Positions 1 through 12,000 of a DNA stretch of 64,000 bases are shown piece after piece. Under the pieces are notes generated by a model. The model saw only the letters and a program-made list of their open reading frames with translations, did no database searches and was not told the DNA's origin. The translations under genes were made by a program, and so were the position numbers. Every line of letters starts with the position of its first letter. The stretch's first letter is position 1. The stretch comes from Pirellulaceae bacterium (GTDB lineage Bacteria > Planctomycetota > Planctomycetia > Pirellulales > Pirellulaceae), in the NCBI GenBank assembly GCA_023382975.1, contig JAHDXO010000001.1, forward strand, positions 248,001-312,000, given 5' to 3'.

Positions 1-3000
1 TCACAAAACCATTGGTCGTCTCCATCGTATCGACGTCGGCAACGCTCAACTGGATATACGCATTCGGCGACTCCTCGTCGAACACCCGCGTTCCCGGCAA
101 CGTGTCCAACACCGGATAGTCGTTGACGGCTGCGATCGTCAGCGGAATCGGCGCGCTGTGGGTCAGCGGACCGCCGATGCCGATGTTGCCGTTGTCGTTG
201 GCCAGGATCACAACGGTGTCGGTCCCGTTGAAATTCAAGTTGCCGCGGTAGCGGACGCCGTTGGCGGCTGCCAGCGTCGTATTGATCTGGGTCAGCGTGC
301 CGTTCACCGTGACCACGCCCGTGCCGTTGTTCGTGACGCGGGTCGAGTCCACGCCGCCCGGTACGTCGGTCCGAACGGTCAGCCGCCCGTTGGTGGCCGA
401 TAGGGTGACCGTCATGTTCACGACGCCCGCCGCAGCGTCCACGTCGGTAATCGTAATGCCCGCCAGCGACAGGTCGACATCCTCGTCCACGATGCGGTTG
501 GTCACAGCGGACACATCGACCACCGGCGCGTCGTTGACGGCTTGAACGGTGATGGGCACCGTCTTGCTGTCGGACAACGCGCTGCCGGGCGTGCCGAAGT
601 TCCCCAGGTCGTTGACGGAGACCGACAAGGTGTCCGGCCCGTTGTAGTTCAGATTTCCGCGGTAGATCATCCCGCTCAAAGCCGTGTTGATGGCTCCGGG
701 CGTACCGCGGAACGTCATCGTGGTGTCGGAGTCGCCGTCACCCGCGAGGAACGTCAGTCCGGCCGCGCCGTTCAATGTCAAACGGCCTTGCAACACACTC
801 AGCGTCACTTGGACTTCCATCGTCGGATTCAACGGCCCCCGGGCATCCACCGCCTCGTAGTCGGGCTCGAAGATCGACAATCCCGTGATGACGTGGTTCT
901 GGTCTTCCAACGCCGTGCGGGCCCCAGGCGACACGATCACCGGGGCGTCGTTCACCGCCGTGACCGTAATGGGAATCGTGGCCGATCCCGTCAGCGCATC
1001 GTTCGCGTAGGATCCGAAACTGCCGCGGCCGTCCCGGTTGCGGCCGTCGTCGTTCACCCGGATCACCACCGCCTCGTCGATCGCCGCCGACCCGGTGGTG
1101 TAGAAATTCAAGTTGCCGGTGTAGGTCACCCCGTTGGTCGCGGCCAGGGTGGCGTTCACCTGCGCGACCGTGCCGAACAGGATTACCTGGCTGCTGTTGT
1201 TGTTCACGATGTCCACGGCGACCACGCCGCCGAGGACGTTCGGCAGCACGTTGATCCGGCCGTTGCCGGCGCTCAACGTCACCTCGACCTGGGCGTTCAA
1301 GGGCCGAGGCAGCACGCGATCCGCGCCCACCCGTCCATTCCACTCGTCCAAGTCGCTGACCGTAATGCCCGTCAGCGCCAGCGTTCCCTCTTCGACCACC
1401 GTCGTGTTGACCACGCCGGAAGTATCGACCACAGGCCGATCGTTGATCGGCAACACCGTGATGTCCACCGTCTCGGTCACCGTCAGGTTTCCAGCCGCTG
1501 GATCGATGTCCGAGTTGCCCAAGTCCTCGAAGGTCACCGTCAACACGTCCGGCACGGGCGCCGCGAAACTGGGCAGCCCCGAGTTGTAATCCAACAGGCC
1601 CTGATAGCGTACGTTCCCTTCGCTCAAAGCGGCCAGCAACGCGTCCATGCTGCCAGTCAGGACGATCGTATCCGTGTTCGCGCCGGTGTAGCCGGCCAAG
1701 CCGCTGGCATCGTCCAACCACAACGTCCCATGCACCACCGACATCGTCACTTGGCCCAACCAAGCCGGATCGTAGACCACCGTATCGCCGTCGACGACCA
1801 AACTGCTGCGCGCGTCCACGTCGAACACGACGAACGCCGGCAGAGCCAGCACGGCGTCTTCGTCCACCGTCTGCGGCCCCGGAACCGTCAACTGCGGCTC
1901 GTCCTGAATCGGATTGACCGTGATCAGCACCGTGTCCGTCGCCGTCAACGCGCCCGCGCCCGGATCGATATCCGTATTGCCCAGGTCGTCGATCGTGATC
2001 GTCAATTCGTCAGGTGTCACGCCCACGGCCGGATTGCCCGAGTTGTAATCCGGGTTGGGCACGTACGTGATCCCGTCCAGGGCGGCATTCAAGGCCGCCA
2101 GCGTGCCCTGGAACGTCATCGTGGCGTCGCTCTTGCCGTCGCCTGCCAAGAACACCAAATCTTCGACACCAGCGTCCCGTCCGTACATCTGGATTTCGGA
2201 CAGTCCCACGTTGCCACCATCGTCCGTCGTCCCTCGCAGGTCGCCCAGGAACAGGTAGCGGCCCGCCGCGCGAAGGCCCGCATGGCTCGTCACGGGACCG
2301 CCCAACTCGGCGGGAATCACCTCGGTCGTCGCCCCGCTGAACAGGAACGTCTGCCCCACATAGCTGTCGTCGCCGGCAAACGCCAGCGCCAACGGCTCGT
2401 CGTCCAAGATCTGCGTCATGCTGCCCAAGTCGTCACCCATCCAGAGGTCGAACTGGGTCGCACCATAGTGCTCCAGACCCGCAACGTTGAAGTTCCAAAT
2501 CTGCAGCACGTCCAGCGCATAGGACGCCCCCAAGTCGATCAGCAATCCGCCGGTTTCGCGAGCGATGCTCCAAGCGATCGCCCCACCGCTCTCGTCGCTG
2601 CCGTGAACCAGCTTGCCGCTCACCGGATCAAGCGTCAGTCCAGAACCGTCGAAGACAGCGTCCTCGGAACGTCCCGGTTCGGGCGCGACCAACGCGGTTC
2701 CGTCTTCGTTGGTGCCCATCAAGACCGCCGATCCGTCGCGCGGCAGTTGAGCGGTTGTCAACGCCTCGGGCAGGGTCAGCGTTCCATGATTGACCGTCAA
2801 CGTCACCTCGCCCCGCCAAGCGGGATCGTAGACTTGGTCGATGTCGAACACCTCGAATCGCGGCAACACCAACTCCGTGTCCTCGTCGATCGTCTGCGCA
2901 CCAGGCACCGTCGGAATCGTCGGCGGATCCTGCTTCGGGTTGACGACAATGTCCACCGTTGCGGTCGCCTGCAGGGCTGCCTCGCTGGTGCCCGCATCAC

Positions 3001-6000
3001 CGTCCCGGTTCAGGATGTCCGTGTTGCCCAGGTCGTCGATCGTGATTGTCAACTGGTCGGGCACCACCAACACGGCTGGATTGCCCGAGTTGTAATCGGC
3101 ATCCGGCAGGTAACGAACATTGCCATCCGCCAACGCGTCGTTCAAGGCGTCCAAACCGCCCGTGAAGATGATCGACGACGTGTTCGAACCTTGGTAGTCG
3201 ACCAACCCAGCGGGTACCGAGTCCAACCACAGCGTGCCGTACAGGACCGTGATCGTCACCGTGCCCTGCCACTGCGGATCGTACTCGAAGGCAAGGGGAT
3301 CGGTCGTCCGGCTGCGGGCATCCACGTCGAACACTTCGAACGCCGGCAAGGCCAGTTCCGTATCTTCGTCGACCGTCTGTGTGCCCGGCACCACGGGGAT
3401 CTCCGGCGCGTCCTGCTTCGGATGCACGGTGATCACCACCGTAGCCGTCGCCGTCAATTCGGCCGTATTGTTCAGGTCGCTGCTGTCCCGGTTCAGGATG
3501 TCCGTGTTGCCCAGATCGTCGATCGTGATCGTCAACACGTCGTCCGGTACCAAATCGGTCGGCGTGTCCAGGTCATTCCGCGAATTGAAATTCGCATCGC
3601 CCAGGTAACGGACGTTCCCGTCCCGCAAGGCGTTGTTCAACGCATCCAAGCCGCCGGTCAGCGTGATCTCGCGAGTCCGATCGCCCGCGTAGGTCACGCC
3701 GCTGGCGTCCTCCAGCCACACCGTGCCGTACAGCACCGTGATCGTCACCGTGCCCTCCCAGTCCGGATCGTACTCGAAAGCGTTCGGATCGGTCGTCCGA
3801 CTGCGGACGTCCACATCGAACACCTCGAACGCCGGCAACGACAGAACCGTGTCCTCGTCGACCACTTGCGCGGGCGGCACCACCGGTATCTCCGGCGTGT
3901 CCTGCTTCGGATTGACGACGATCGTCACCGTCGCCGTGGCCGTGCGGGCCGGAACTTCGTTCCCGAGAAGATCGTCTCGGTTCAGAATGTCCGTGTTGCC
4001 CAAGTCGTTGATGGTGATCGTCAACATATCGTGCGGCACGTTGTCCGTCGGATCGACCAGCCAGTTGCGCGAATTGAAATCGGCATCGCCCTGATACCGC
4101 ACGTTCCCGTCGCGCAAGGCGTTGTTCAACGCATCCAAACCGCCCGTCAACGTGATCTCGCGCGGTCCTACCACCGTGTAGGTCACGCCGCTGGGATCGT
4201 CCAACCACACCGTGCCGTACAGCACCGTGATGGTCACCGTGCCAGTCCAGTCCGGGTCGTACTCGAAGGCATTCGGATCGGTCGTCCGACTGCGCACATC
4301 CACGTCGAACACCTCGAACGCCGGCAGCGCCAACTCCGTATCCTCGTTCACCTCTTGCGTACCGGGCACCACCGGCACGTCCGGCGTGTCCTGCTTGGGA
4401 TTCACCGCGATGTCCACCGTCGCCGACGCCGTCGAAGCCGGCGTCGTCACGTCGTTGCCGCCGTCCAGGTCGCGGTTCAGAATGTCCGTGTTCATCAAGT
4501 CGTCGATCGTGATCGTCAACGTGTCGTTGTCCACCAGATCGTTCGCCCCCGTGCCCGGACCCGTCTCCGCGCCGCTGGCCGCCCGGTTCCGCGAGTTGAA
4601 GTTCGCGTCCGGTAGGTAACTCACGTTCTGATCCCGCAACGCGACGTTCAAGGCATCCAGACCGCCGGTCAACGTGATGGTGTTGGTGCGGTCGCCCGCA
4701 TACGCATCCAGGCCGCTGGCGTCGTTCAGCCACAACGTGCCGTACAGGACACTGATCGTGACGGTCCCCGTCCAATCCGGATCGTAGTCGCTCAAGCCCT
4801 GCGGGTCCGTCGCCCGGTTGCGCGCGTCCACGTCGAACACGCTGAACGCCGGCAACCGCAGTTCCGTATCCTCGTCCACCGTCTGGGGACCGGGTACCAC
4901 CGGCACGTCCGGAGTGTCCTGCTTCGGATTCACCGCGATGTCGACCGTCGCCGACGCGGTTTGAACCGGCGTCGTCACGTCGTTGCCGCCGTCCAGGTCG
5001 CGGTTCAGAATATCCGTGTTCATCTGGTCATCGATCGTGATCGTCAACGTGTCGTTGTCCACCAGATCGTTCGCCCCCGTGCCCGGCCCCGTCTCCGTGC
5101 CGCTGTCCGCCCGGTTCCGCGAATTGAAGTTCGCGTCCGGCAGGTAGCTCACGTTCTGATCCCCCAACGCGACGTTCAAGGCATCCAGACCGCCGGTCAA
5201 TGTGATCGTATTGGTGCGGTCGCCCTCATAATCGTCCAGTCCGCTGGCGTCGTTCAGCCACAACGTGCCGTACAGCACGCTGATCGTGACCTTCCCCACC
5301 CAGTCCGGATCGTACTCGAACGCGTGTGGATCGGTCGCTCGGCTACGCGCGTCCACGTCGAACACGCTGAACGCGGGCAACCGCAGTTCCGTATCCTCGT
5401 CCACCGTCTGGGGACCGGGAACCACCGGCACGTCCGGCGTGTCCTGCTTCGGATCCACGATGATTTCCACCGAGTCCATCGCCGAGGTGGAAAGCACGTC
5501 GTTGCCGGGATCTCCGTCCTGGTTGCGATAATCGGTGTTGTCGCCGTCCGTGAAGGTGATCGACAACAGATCGTTGGGCACCGAGTCCGTGGGCGTGACC
5601 AGCCAGTTCCGCGAGTTGAAGTCGTTGTCTCCCTGATAGCGGAGGTTTCCGCCTGCCAGCGCGTTGTTCAAGGCAGTCAAGTTGCCGGTCAGCGTGATTT
5701 CTCGAGTCCGGTCGCCCACATACGTGACGCCCGTCGCGTCGGCCAACCACAAGGTTCCGTACGTCACATTCAACGTGACCGTGCCCTCCCAGGCTGGATC
5801 CCACGCTGCATCGAAATCCAGCAACTCGATCGTCGGCACCTGGAACACGGTGTCTTCCTCGGCCACCAGCGGACCGGCGGGCCAAGTCGTGATCGAGGGA
5901 TCGTCCTGGGTCGGCAGCACGGTGATCGCGATCGTGGCGGGAGGATCCAACGACAACGGACCGGGTGTCGAATCGACGTCCGTGTTGTTCAGATCGTTCA

Positions 6001-9000
6001 CTTGCAAGATCAATTGGTCAGGCGTATACGGACTGACCAGTTCATTGCCCGAGTTGTAGTGCGGATCGGGTTCGTACACCACGTCCGCCAACGCGGCATT
6101 CAAGTCGTCCCGCGAACCGTGGAACTTGATCTCTTTGGCCGCGATGCCATCGTAGATGCCGCCAGGCAGGTCCGGGAACACCAGCCCCGCGGGCACGTTG
6201 GTCAGCAACAATGTGCCGTTGGCGACGCTCAGAATCACCTCGCTCTGCCACAACGGATCGTACGGCTGGTCCACGTCGTGGACCATCGCCACTCGGGCGA
6301 TCGTGGTTGGACCGCTGTCTTCTACGATGGTGAAATCGGCCGCCACGTCGCTGACGGTGGGCCGATCGTTGTCCGGGTCGACGGTGATGCTGAGCGTCGC
6401 CCGGGCGATCATCGACGGTGCGCCGACCAAGTGGTCGACGTTGCCCAGGTCGTCGACCTGGACCGTCACCTGGTCGGGCACTACGTTGCCAGCCGCCGGG
6501 TTGCCCGAATTGTAGTCCTGGTTGCCGCGGTAGACGAAACCATCGATCGCCGCATTGACCTGAGCGATCGTCCCGCGGAAGGTGAGTCGGCTGCGCGGCG
6601 TGCTCTCCACGTCGTCGATGTCCGTGATCCCGTCGCCGCCGTCGTCGTCGATCCCGTCCCCGTCGACGTCCTGAGGGAACGTCAGCAGCGTCGTCACATC
6701 GACCAAGTTGCCGCTTCCGTCGTCAATCAGGTTGCGGGCCAACCGCAACGTGCCGTTCTGGGCATGCAACGTGACCTCGACCTGGATCGGCGTCCCCGCC
6801 GGATTGTTCAGATCGTCCCGGTCGGAGATCGTCAGTCCATCGATCGTCAGCTCGGTGTCCTCATTGATGCCGAACTGTCCGCTGTGCGCCAAGGCGATTT
6901 CCGGAGGATCGTTCTTCGGCCGCACGTTGATCGTCACCGTGGCGATGTTGTTCGAGACCAGCCGCGGATCGGTGGCGCGGTACGTGAAGGTGTCGGTGCC
7001 TACGAAATCCTTGACGGGCAGGTATTCGAACGTGCCGTCCTCGTTGAATGTGAATCCGCCGGGCCGCGCGTGCTTCGGGCCCTCGATCAACACCGCCGCG
7101 ACCAACGGATCGCCGTCCAGATCGGTGTCGTTCGCCAGCACCCCATCGTTGTTCGGATCGGCATCCATCCCCTGCGCATCCCAGAACAACACGGGCGAAT
7201 CGGGTTCGTTCGGATCCTCGTCGATTTCGTAGTAGTCATCCACGGCAACCGGCGGACGTCCCGCCTGGATCTGGACGACGTAATCTTCCACTTCGCCGCC
7301 GATGGCCAAGCCGTCGGAACTGAGGCCTCCGGTGGGGCTGATGCGGAAACGGGCATAGGTCTGCCCGGCCGACGACCAACTGGGCGTCTGCACCACGAAC
7401 TCGTTGGCGCCGATGCTCACCGGCACGCTGTCCAGGATCTTCTCGTTCAGATCGAACGTCCCGTTGCGGTTGAAATCGATCCAGGCATCCACGAAGCCCA
7501 AGTCCGACGCCGTCACGACCAATCGCGTTCCCGCCGTGTAGAAGCGGTTCAGTTCGTCCAGGAACACGACACCGTCTTCGTCGTCGCCGATCCCGGCGGC
7601 CAGCGTCGGCCGGATCAGCACGCCGTCCGCGGACGCGAACGCCGCGACGAAGGCAAGCCGGCCGGCGGCCACGGCGGCGTTCACCGCGTCTGCAATCCGC
7701 AAAATCATCGACCCCTGATCGTCGGCCGTCGAGTCGTAGGAGACCGGCCAGTGAGTCGGATCGACCAAGCCGTTGTTGACCGTCGCCACCTCTTCGAATT
7801 CGAATACCAGCGACTGCTCGCCGTCGCTGACCGTGAACGTCGTGCCATCATGCGCGCCGCTGAACGGCCCCGCGGGGACGTTCAACCGCAGCGGCAGACG
7901 GTCCGTCAGACTCAATCCGCCGCCCACGACCGCCACGTTCTGCACCCCGTCGATGCGCACGGCACCGCCGCCCATGGCGGTCGCGGTCACGCCGGTCAAG
8001 TTTCCGGCCTCGACCTGCTCGTCGATCGCTTGAATGATCCGACTGGCCAACACTCCCGCATCGTCGCCCAACGTGGCGCTCGGCGGAATTTGGCTGAAGT
8101 AGGTCAGGGGCACATTCGTCGTCGTCGCCGACCCGAAGAAATTGATGAACGTCAGGGTCACCGTCGCGCCAGTGTTGTCGGTGACAGTCAACGACGTCGT
8201 CCCGTCCGTGATGGCCAGATGTCCGGTGGCACCGATCGCGATGGTCCGCTCGCCCAGCGTCCCGACCGTCAGCGGTGAGGTGCCCGTAGCGACATGGGCG
8301 TCGCGGTCGTCTCCGTCCGCCAACACGGTCGGCCGTCCGTTCGGATCGGCATCCACGCCGGCCCCCAGATACAGCGGCGCATCCTGCAGAATGACATGCC
8401 GCGCGCCGCTGTCGGCCAACAGCGTACGGTAGTTGGTGTTCAAGGTCCCGATCGTCGCCGAAGCGTCGCCGTAGTCCATGGGCACCGAGCCCAGGATGAT
8501 CGTGAACAGCGTCTCACCGTTGGGCTGGTTGGCCCGCAGCAGATTGCCCGCCCGGTCCTTGATCGCCAACGGTCCGCTGTTGGTCAGACGGATCTGGTAC
8601 ACGCTGTCCGGTTCCCAGAGCTCCGACAGCGGAGTGAGCAGCAGCCGGTTGTTGCCGGCGTTGTAGCCCAGGAAATAGTCGACGCCTTCGACCAACAACC
8701 GACCGTTCTGAGTGAGCGTCACGGCCATCGGCGAAACGGTCGTCGTATCGATTCCCATGCCGGTGCCGTCCAGCAATAGCAGCGAGAAGTTCTCCAACTC
8801 GGCGTCGGGCAGCATCACTACCGTCGCGTTCGGATCCTGGTCCCTCGCTTCCGCGTCGTTGTCCAGCGGATTGATCAGTTCGGCCCTGGGCTGCACAAAA
8901 TCGGCCCGGTCGACCGCTCCCCGGTCGATCGAGACGTTTTCGCCTTGGCCGGACGGCGTATCCACATCGCGGTCGTCCACCCGCAACTGGCCGGTCAAAT

Positions 9001-12000
9001 CCACCTTGGGCGCGATGATCGGCGATGGCGGCAATCCCATCGGACTCTTGACCGAAATGAACGCCGTCCGGTCGCCCAGCGACGACAGCGAGCTGTCGAT
9101 CACCTGGGACAGCGGTGCCGGATAGAAATTGCCGGCCGCTGGATTCACGAACAGCGGAGCGCCTGACGGCAGCACGATCGGGAAGTCGCCCCTCAAGATC
9201 GTTCCCCCGGTATTCGCATCCGTCGTGTTATTCTGGTATAGCGTCGTCCCGACCACGGTCGTCGCCCGCGACGAGGTATCCACATTGATGCCCGTGGCAA
9301 GGCTCGCCACCACGTTGTTCAACAGTGTGGGACCGGCGTTCTGCTCGACCAGGATTCCCGTATCTCCCTGGCGGTTGCCGTACACCGTGTTGTTCACAAT
9401 CCGCCCGAACGGCACCGGGGCCGGGTGAGTTCCCGTGTTGTCGCCGCTGAACCGAATTCCCCCAGTACCGCCAAAGGCGAGAATGTTATTGAATAGCGTC
9501 ACGCCCGGCGCCAAACGATCCGTATTCAATTCGCGCAGGTTGCGTACCGCTCCCGGGACGGCTAGTTCATTGCCGGCGCCGACCAGTATGCCCAGGTTGC
9601 CGCCGTAGTAGCGGCCTCCGCCAGCCAACGTCGGATAGTCCGCCAAGTCCCCATGGCGAGTTGTGCCCCGCAAGCCAGCGTCGACGACGATTCCGTATGT
9701 CCCGGAGTTGGTGATCGTGTTCGAGTGAATGAGCATTTGGCCCTGTTCGCGGTGCCGATTCTGGTCGCCCAGATCGTAGCGGCCGGGATGGTCGATTCCG
9801 TGCTGGATGACGCTGGGAATTCCCGCATCCACGTCGATGATTTCGCCGAAGTCCAAGCCACCGCGACGGTCGCCGACTGCCGTGCCGTAAAGATTGATCA
9901 GGTTGGAGGTACTGCTGGTACCGCTGGCTTGGCCATCCGACAATCCGGCTCGCACCTTCAGAACGGTTTGCACCGCCGACGAATTGATCTGATCACGAAT
10001 GGCAGCGGCAATCTGATAATCACTCCACGTGGGCTGGAAACCGATACGGATGTTTCCCGGTTCCACGCGCCGCTCGGGATGCCCGATCGGCAGCGAGGCA
10101 TCGTCGTATTCGAAGGTAACGGTCGTCACGCCGTCGCTGATTCGGAACGTCTGACCGTCGTGGATGTTGCTGCCTACGGGTGCGACCAGAGTAACTTGCG
10201 GTGCCAAGCGGTCGTTGGTGTCATAGATGGGCGTCGGACTCTTTGTCGAAGCACCCATGCGAATTTCGACTTGGTACTCGCCGACAACTGTGGTGGCTCC
10301 TCCCTCGATATGGTTAGAGAAACTGGTGTTGTCCAACTGGGCGTTCAGCACCCGCTCGCCGCGCTCGGCAAAGCCGATAATGAAATTGTCGATCTTCACT
10401 CCGCGGTAATTGTTGTCGCGGCCACGGGCAAAACCGATCTGATTTCCGTTCAGCGTGGTGCCGCGTCCCGCCTCGAACGCCCCGGCTTGATCGCCCTGCA
10501 ATCCTGGCTGGAGGGCGCCCGCAGCGTTGGTTTGCCGCCGCGTCCAACCCAACGGTCCGGAATTCGTGACATCCCGTCCGATGACTCGCAGGATCTCGTT
10601 GCTCTGCTTGACGACCGTCGTGTCCGTTTGCCGACCCGGCTGATTGAACGTGTTGGCCAAGACCGTACGGACGGCCGTGGCGATCTGGACATCCGTCATG
10701 CCGCGATGGATGTGGACCGGAACGTTGCCCGCCCGGACACCGTCGCCACCGGAGAAGAATGTGGTCGGCAACGTTGGATCGACCGTATGGACCAACTGGT
10801 AGTCCGGATCCGTGACCGGGGAAGCCAACCGGTTTCGCACATTCACCAGATGACCATTTCGGTAGGTGTTGACGGATAGCCCTGCGGCGCTGGTGATCGC
10901 ATTTTGGATTTTGGTGGCCAGATCGGCCGACGAGTCGCTGGCAGGATCAAACACGATCGGAACATTCGCACCAGCGTAGACGCCGTCGTTGATATTGTGG
11001 AAGTCAAACTGAACGACGACCCCGTTTTCGTCGCGCAGCGTGAACCATTGACCGCTGGCCAGATTCGCATTGGTGGGCGCCGCGATCGTCAGGTCGCTAT
11101 CGAACTCGAACGTCTGCCCCCCGATCGTAAACGTATCGCCATCGGCAATCTTCCAGCCCTCGACGCCGCGCAATTCGTGACCCGTCGTATTCGGATCGCC
11201 CATGTCGAATTCGCCCGCCGTGGCGAAATCGATCCGCAACCGCAGATTTTCCATTCCCGCAAACGGCGCCAGACTTACGCGAGCTTGCCGAGTAGCGTCC
11301 GGTGCCCCGTTCTGGTTGACGTCGTAGACAGCTTTCGTCGCCAATCCTAGCAACGGATCGTCTTCCGCATTGAGATTGTCATTGTTCGTGGTCAGCAGAT
11401 GCCAAACGCCATCGTCGGTGGCCACAAAGACGCGGAAGGAATCCTGCATCAGCGTCGTATTGGTGGACTGTCCCTTCTGGGTGTCCAGGTTGTAGTCGAA
11501 GTACAACATGGGCATGTCCTGCGCCGAGTAGCCTTTCAGGCTGAATGGCGCGCTTTCCACACTTCCGTGAGCTCCGCCCGGGAAGTTGTAGCTGTTGCGG
11601 AGTCCCGGATCGTAGATGCCGCCGTAATTGGTGCCTGGCGGACGCCATGTCAAATCTTCAAAGCCGAAATACAAACTGCCGTCTTCGGCGCGATGCCAGA
11701 GGTTCGTGTCCAGGTTCGAGAAGGCCAGCCCTTCCACATTGGTCCGGCCGGTGTTGATCGACGACCGGCCGTCGGCGAAGATCGGCTGCAGCACACCTTG
11801 GGTATTGAATGCGTACAGTTGCCCGTCGCGCGAGATGCCGAACAACAGATTCGCGTAGGCGCCGCCTTCCACGTTGCGCGGTCCGGCTTCCAGACCGGCG
11901 AATTGAATCCCGATCAGATCCGTCGCCGAAGTGTCGATATAGCGCAGCCGATGCTGCACGTTGCGCGGATCGGTGGCCGGATCGAAAGGACCACCGCCGG

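Larger units (their letters stand above)
1..6940 (-). repeat. Array of about 13 cadherin-like repeats in the giant protein
   Basis: Each unit of 155-176 residues follows the order: EDTxLxLPAFxVFDVDAR, then WEGTVTITVLYGTxWLDD, then ITLTGGLDALNNALRDGNV with RYQGDADFNSRN, then LTITIDDLGNTDILNRD, then VNPKQDTPDVPVVP. EDT-like anchors occur near plus-strand positions 6850, 6310, 5850, 5385, 4865, 4340, 3855, 3365, 2880, 1860, 1390, 890 and 475. This is the calcium-binding-type cadherin-like fold (DxD and NDxxDxD motifs) of secreted giant proteins. Unit length is 489 nt in the middle and 525-528 nt near 4386-5438. Confidence 0.8.

Noticed and set aside
542-4615. Plus-strand open frame of 1357 codons, and similar ones at 4961-8278 and 14873-18691
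   Set aside because: They are antisense to the giant gene, have repeated Arg/His/Val/Gln-rich composition without domains, and owe their length to the codon bias and repeats of the real frame.
3573-4775. Minus-strand frame of 400 codons within the giant gene, and others at 738-1763, 14253-15329 and 16626-18035
   Set aside because: They lie in another frame than the protease-containing one and read as Arg/Gly-rich shadows (many RRR, GRR, HGH) with no recognisable domain.
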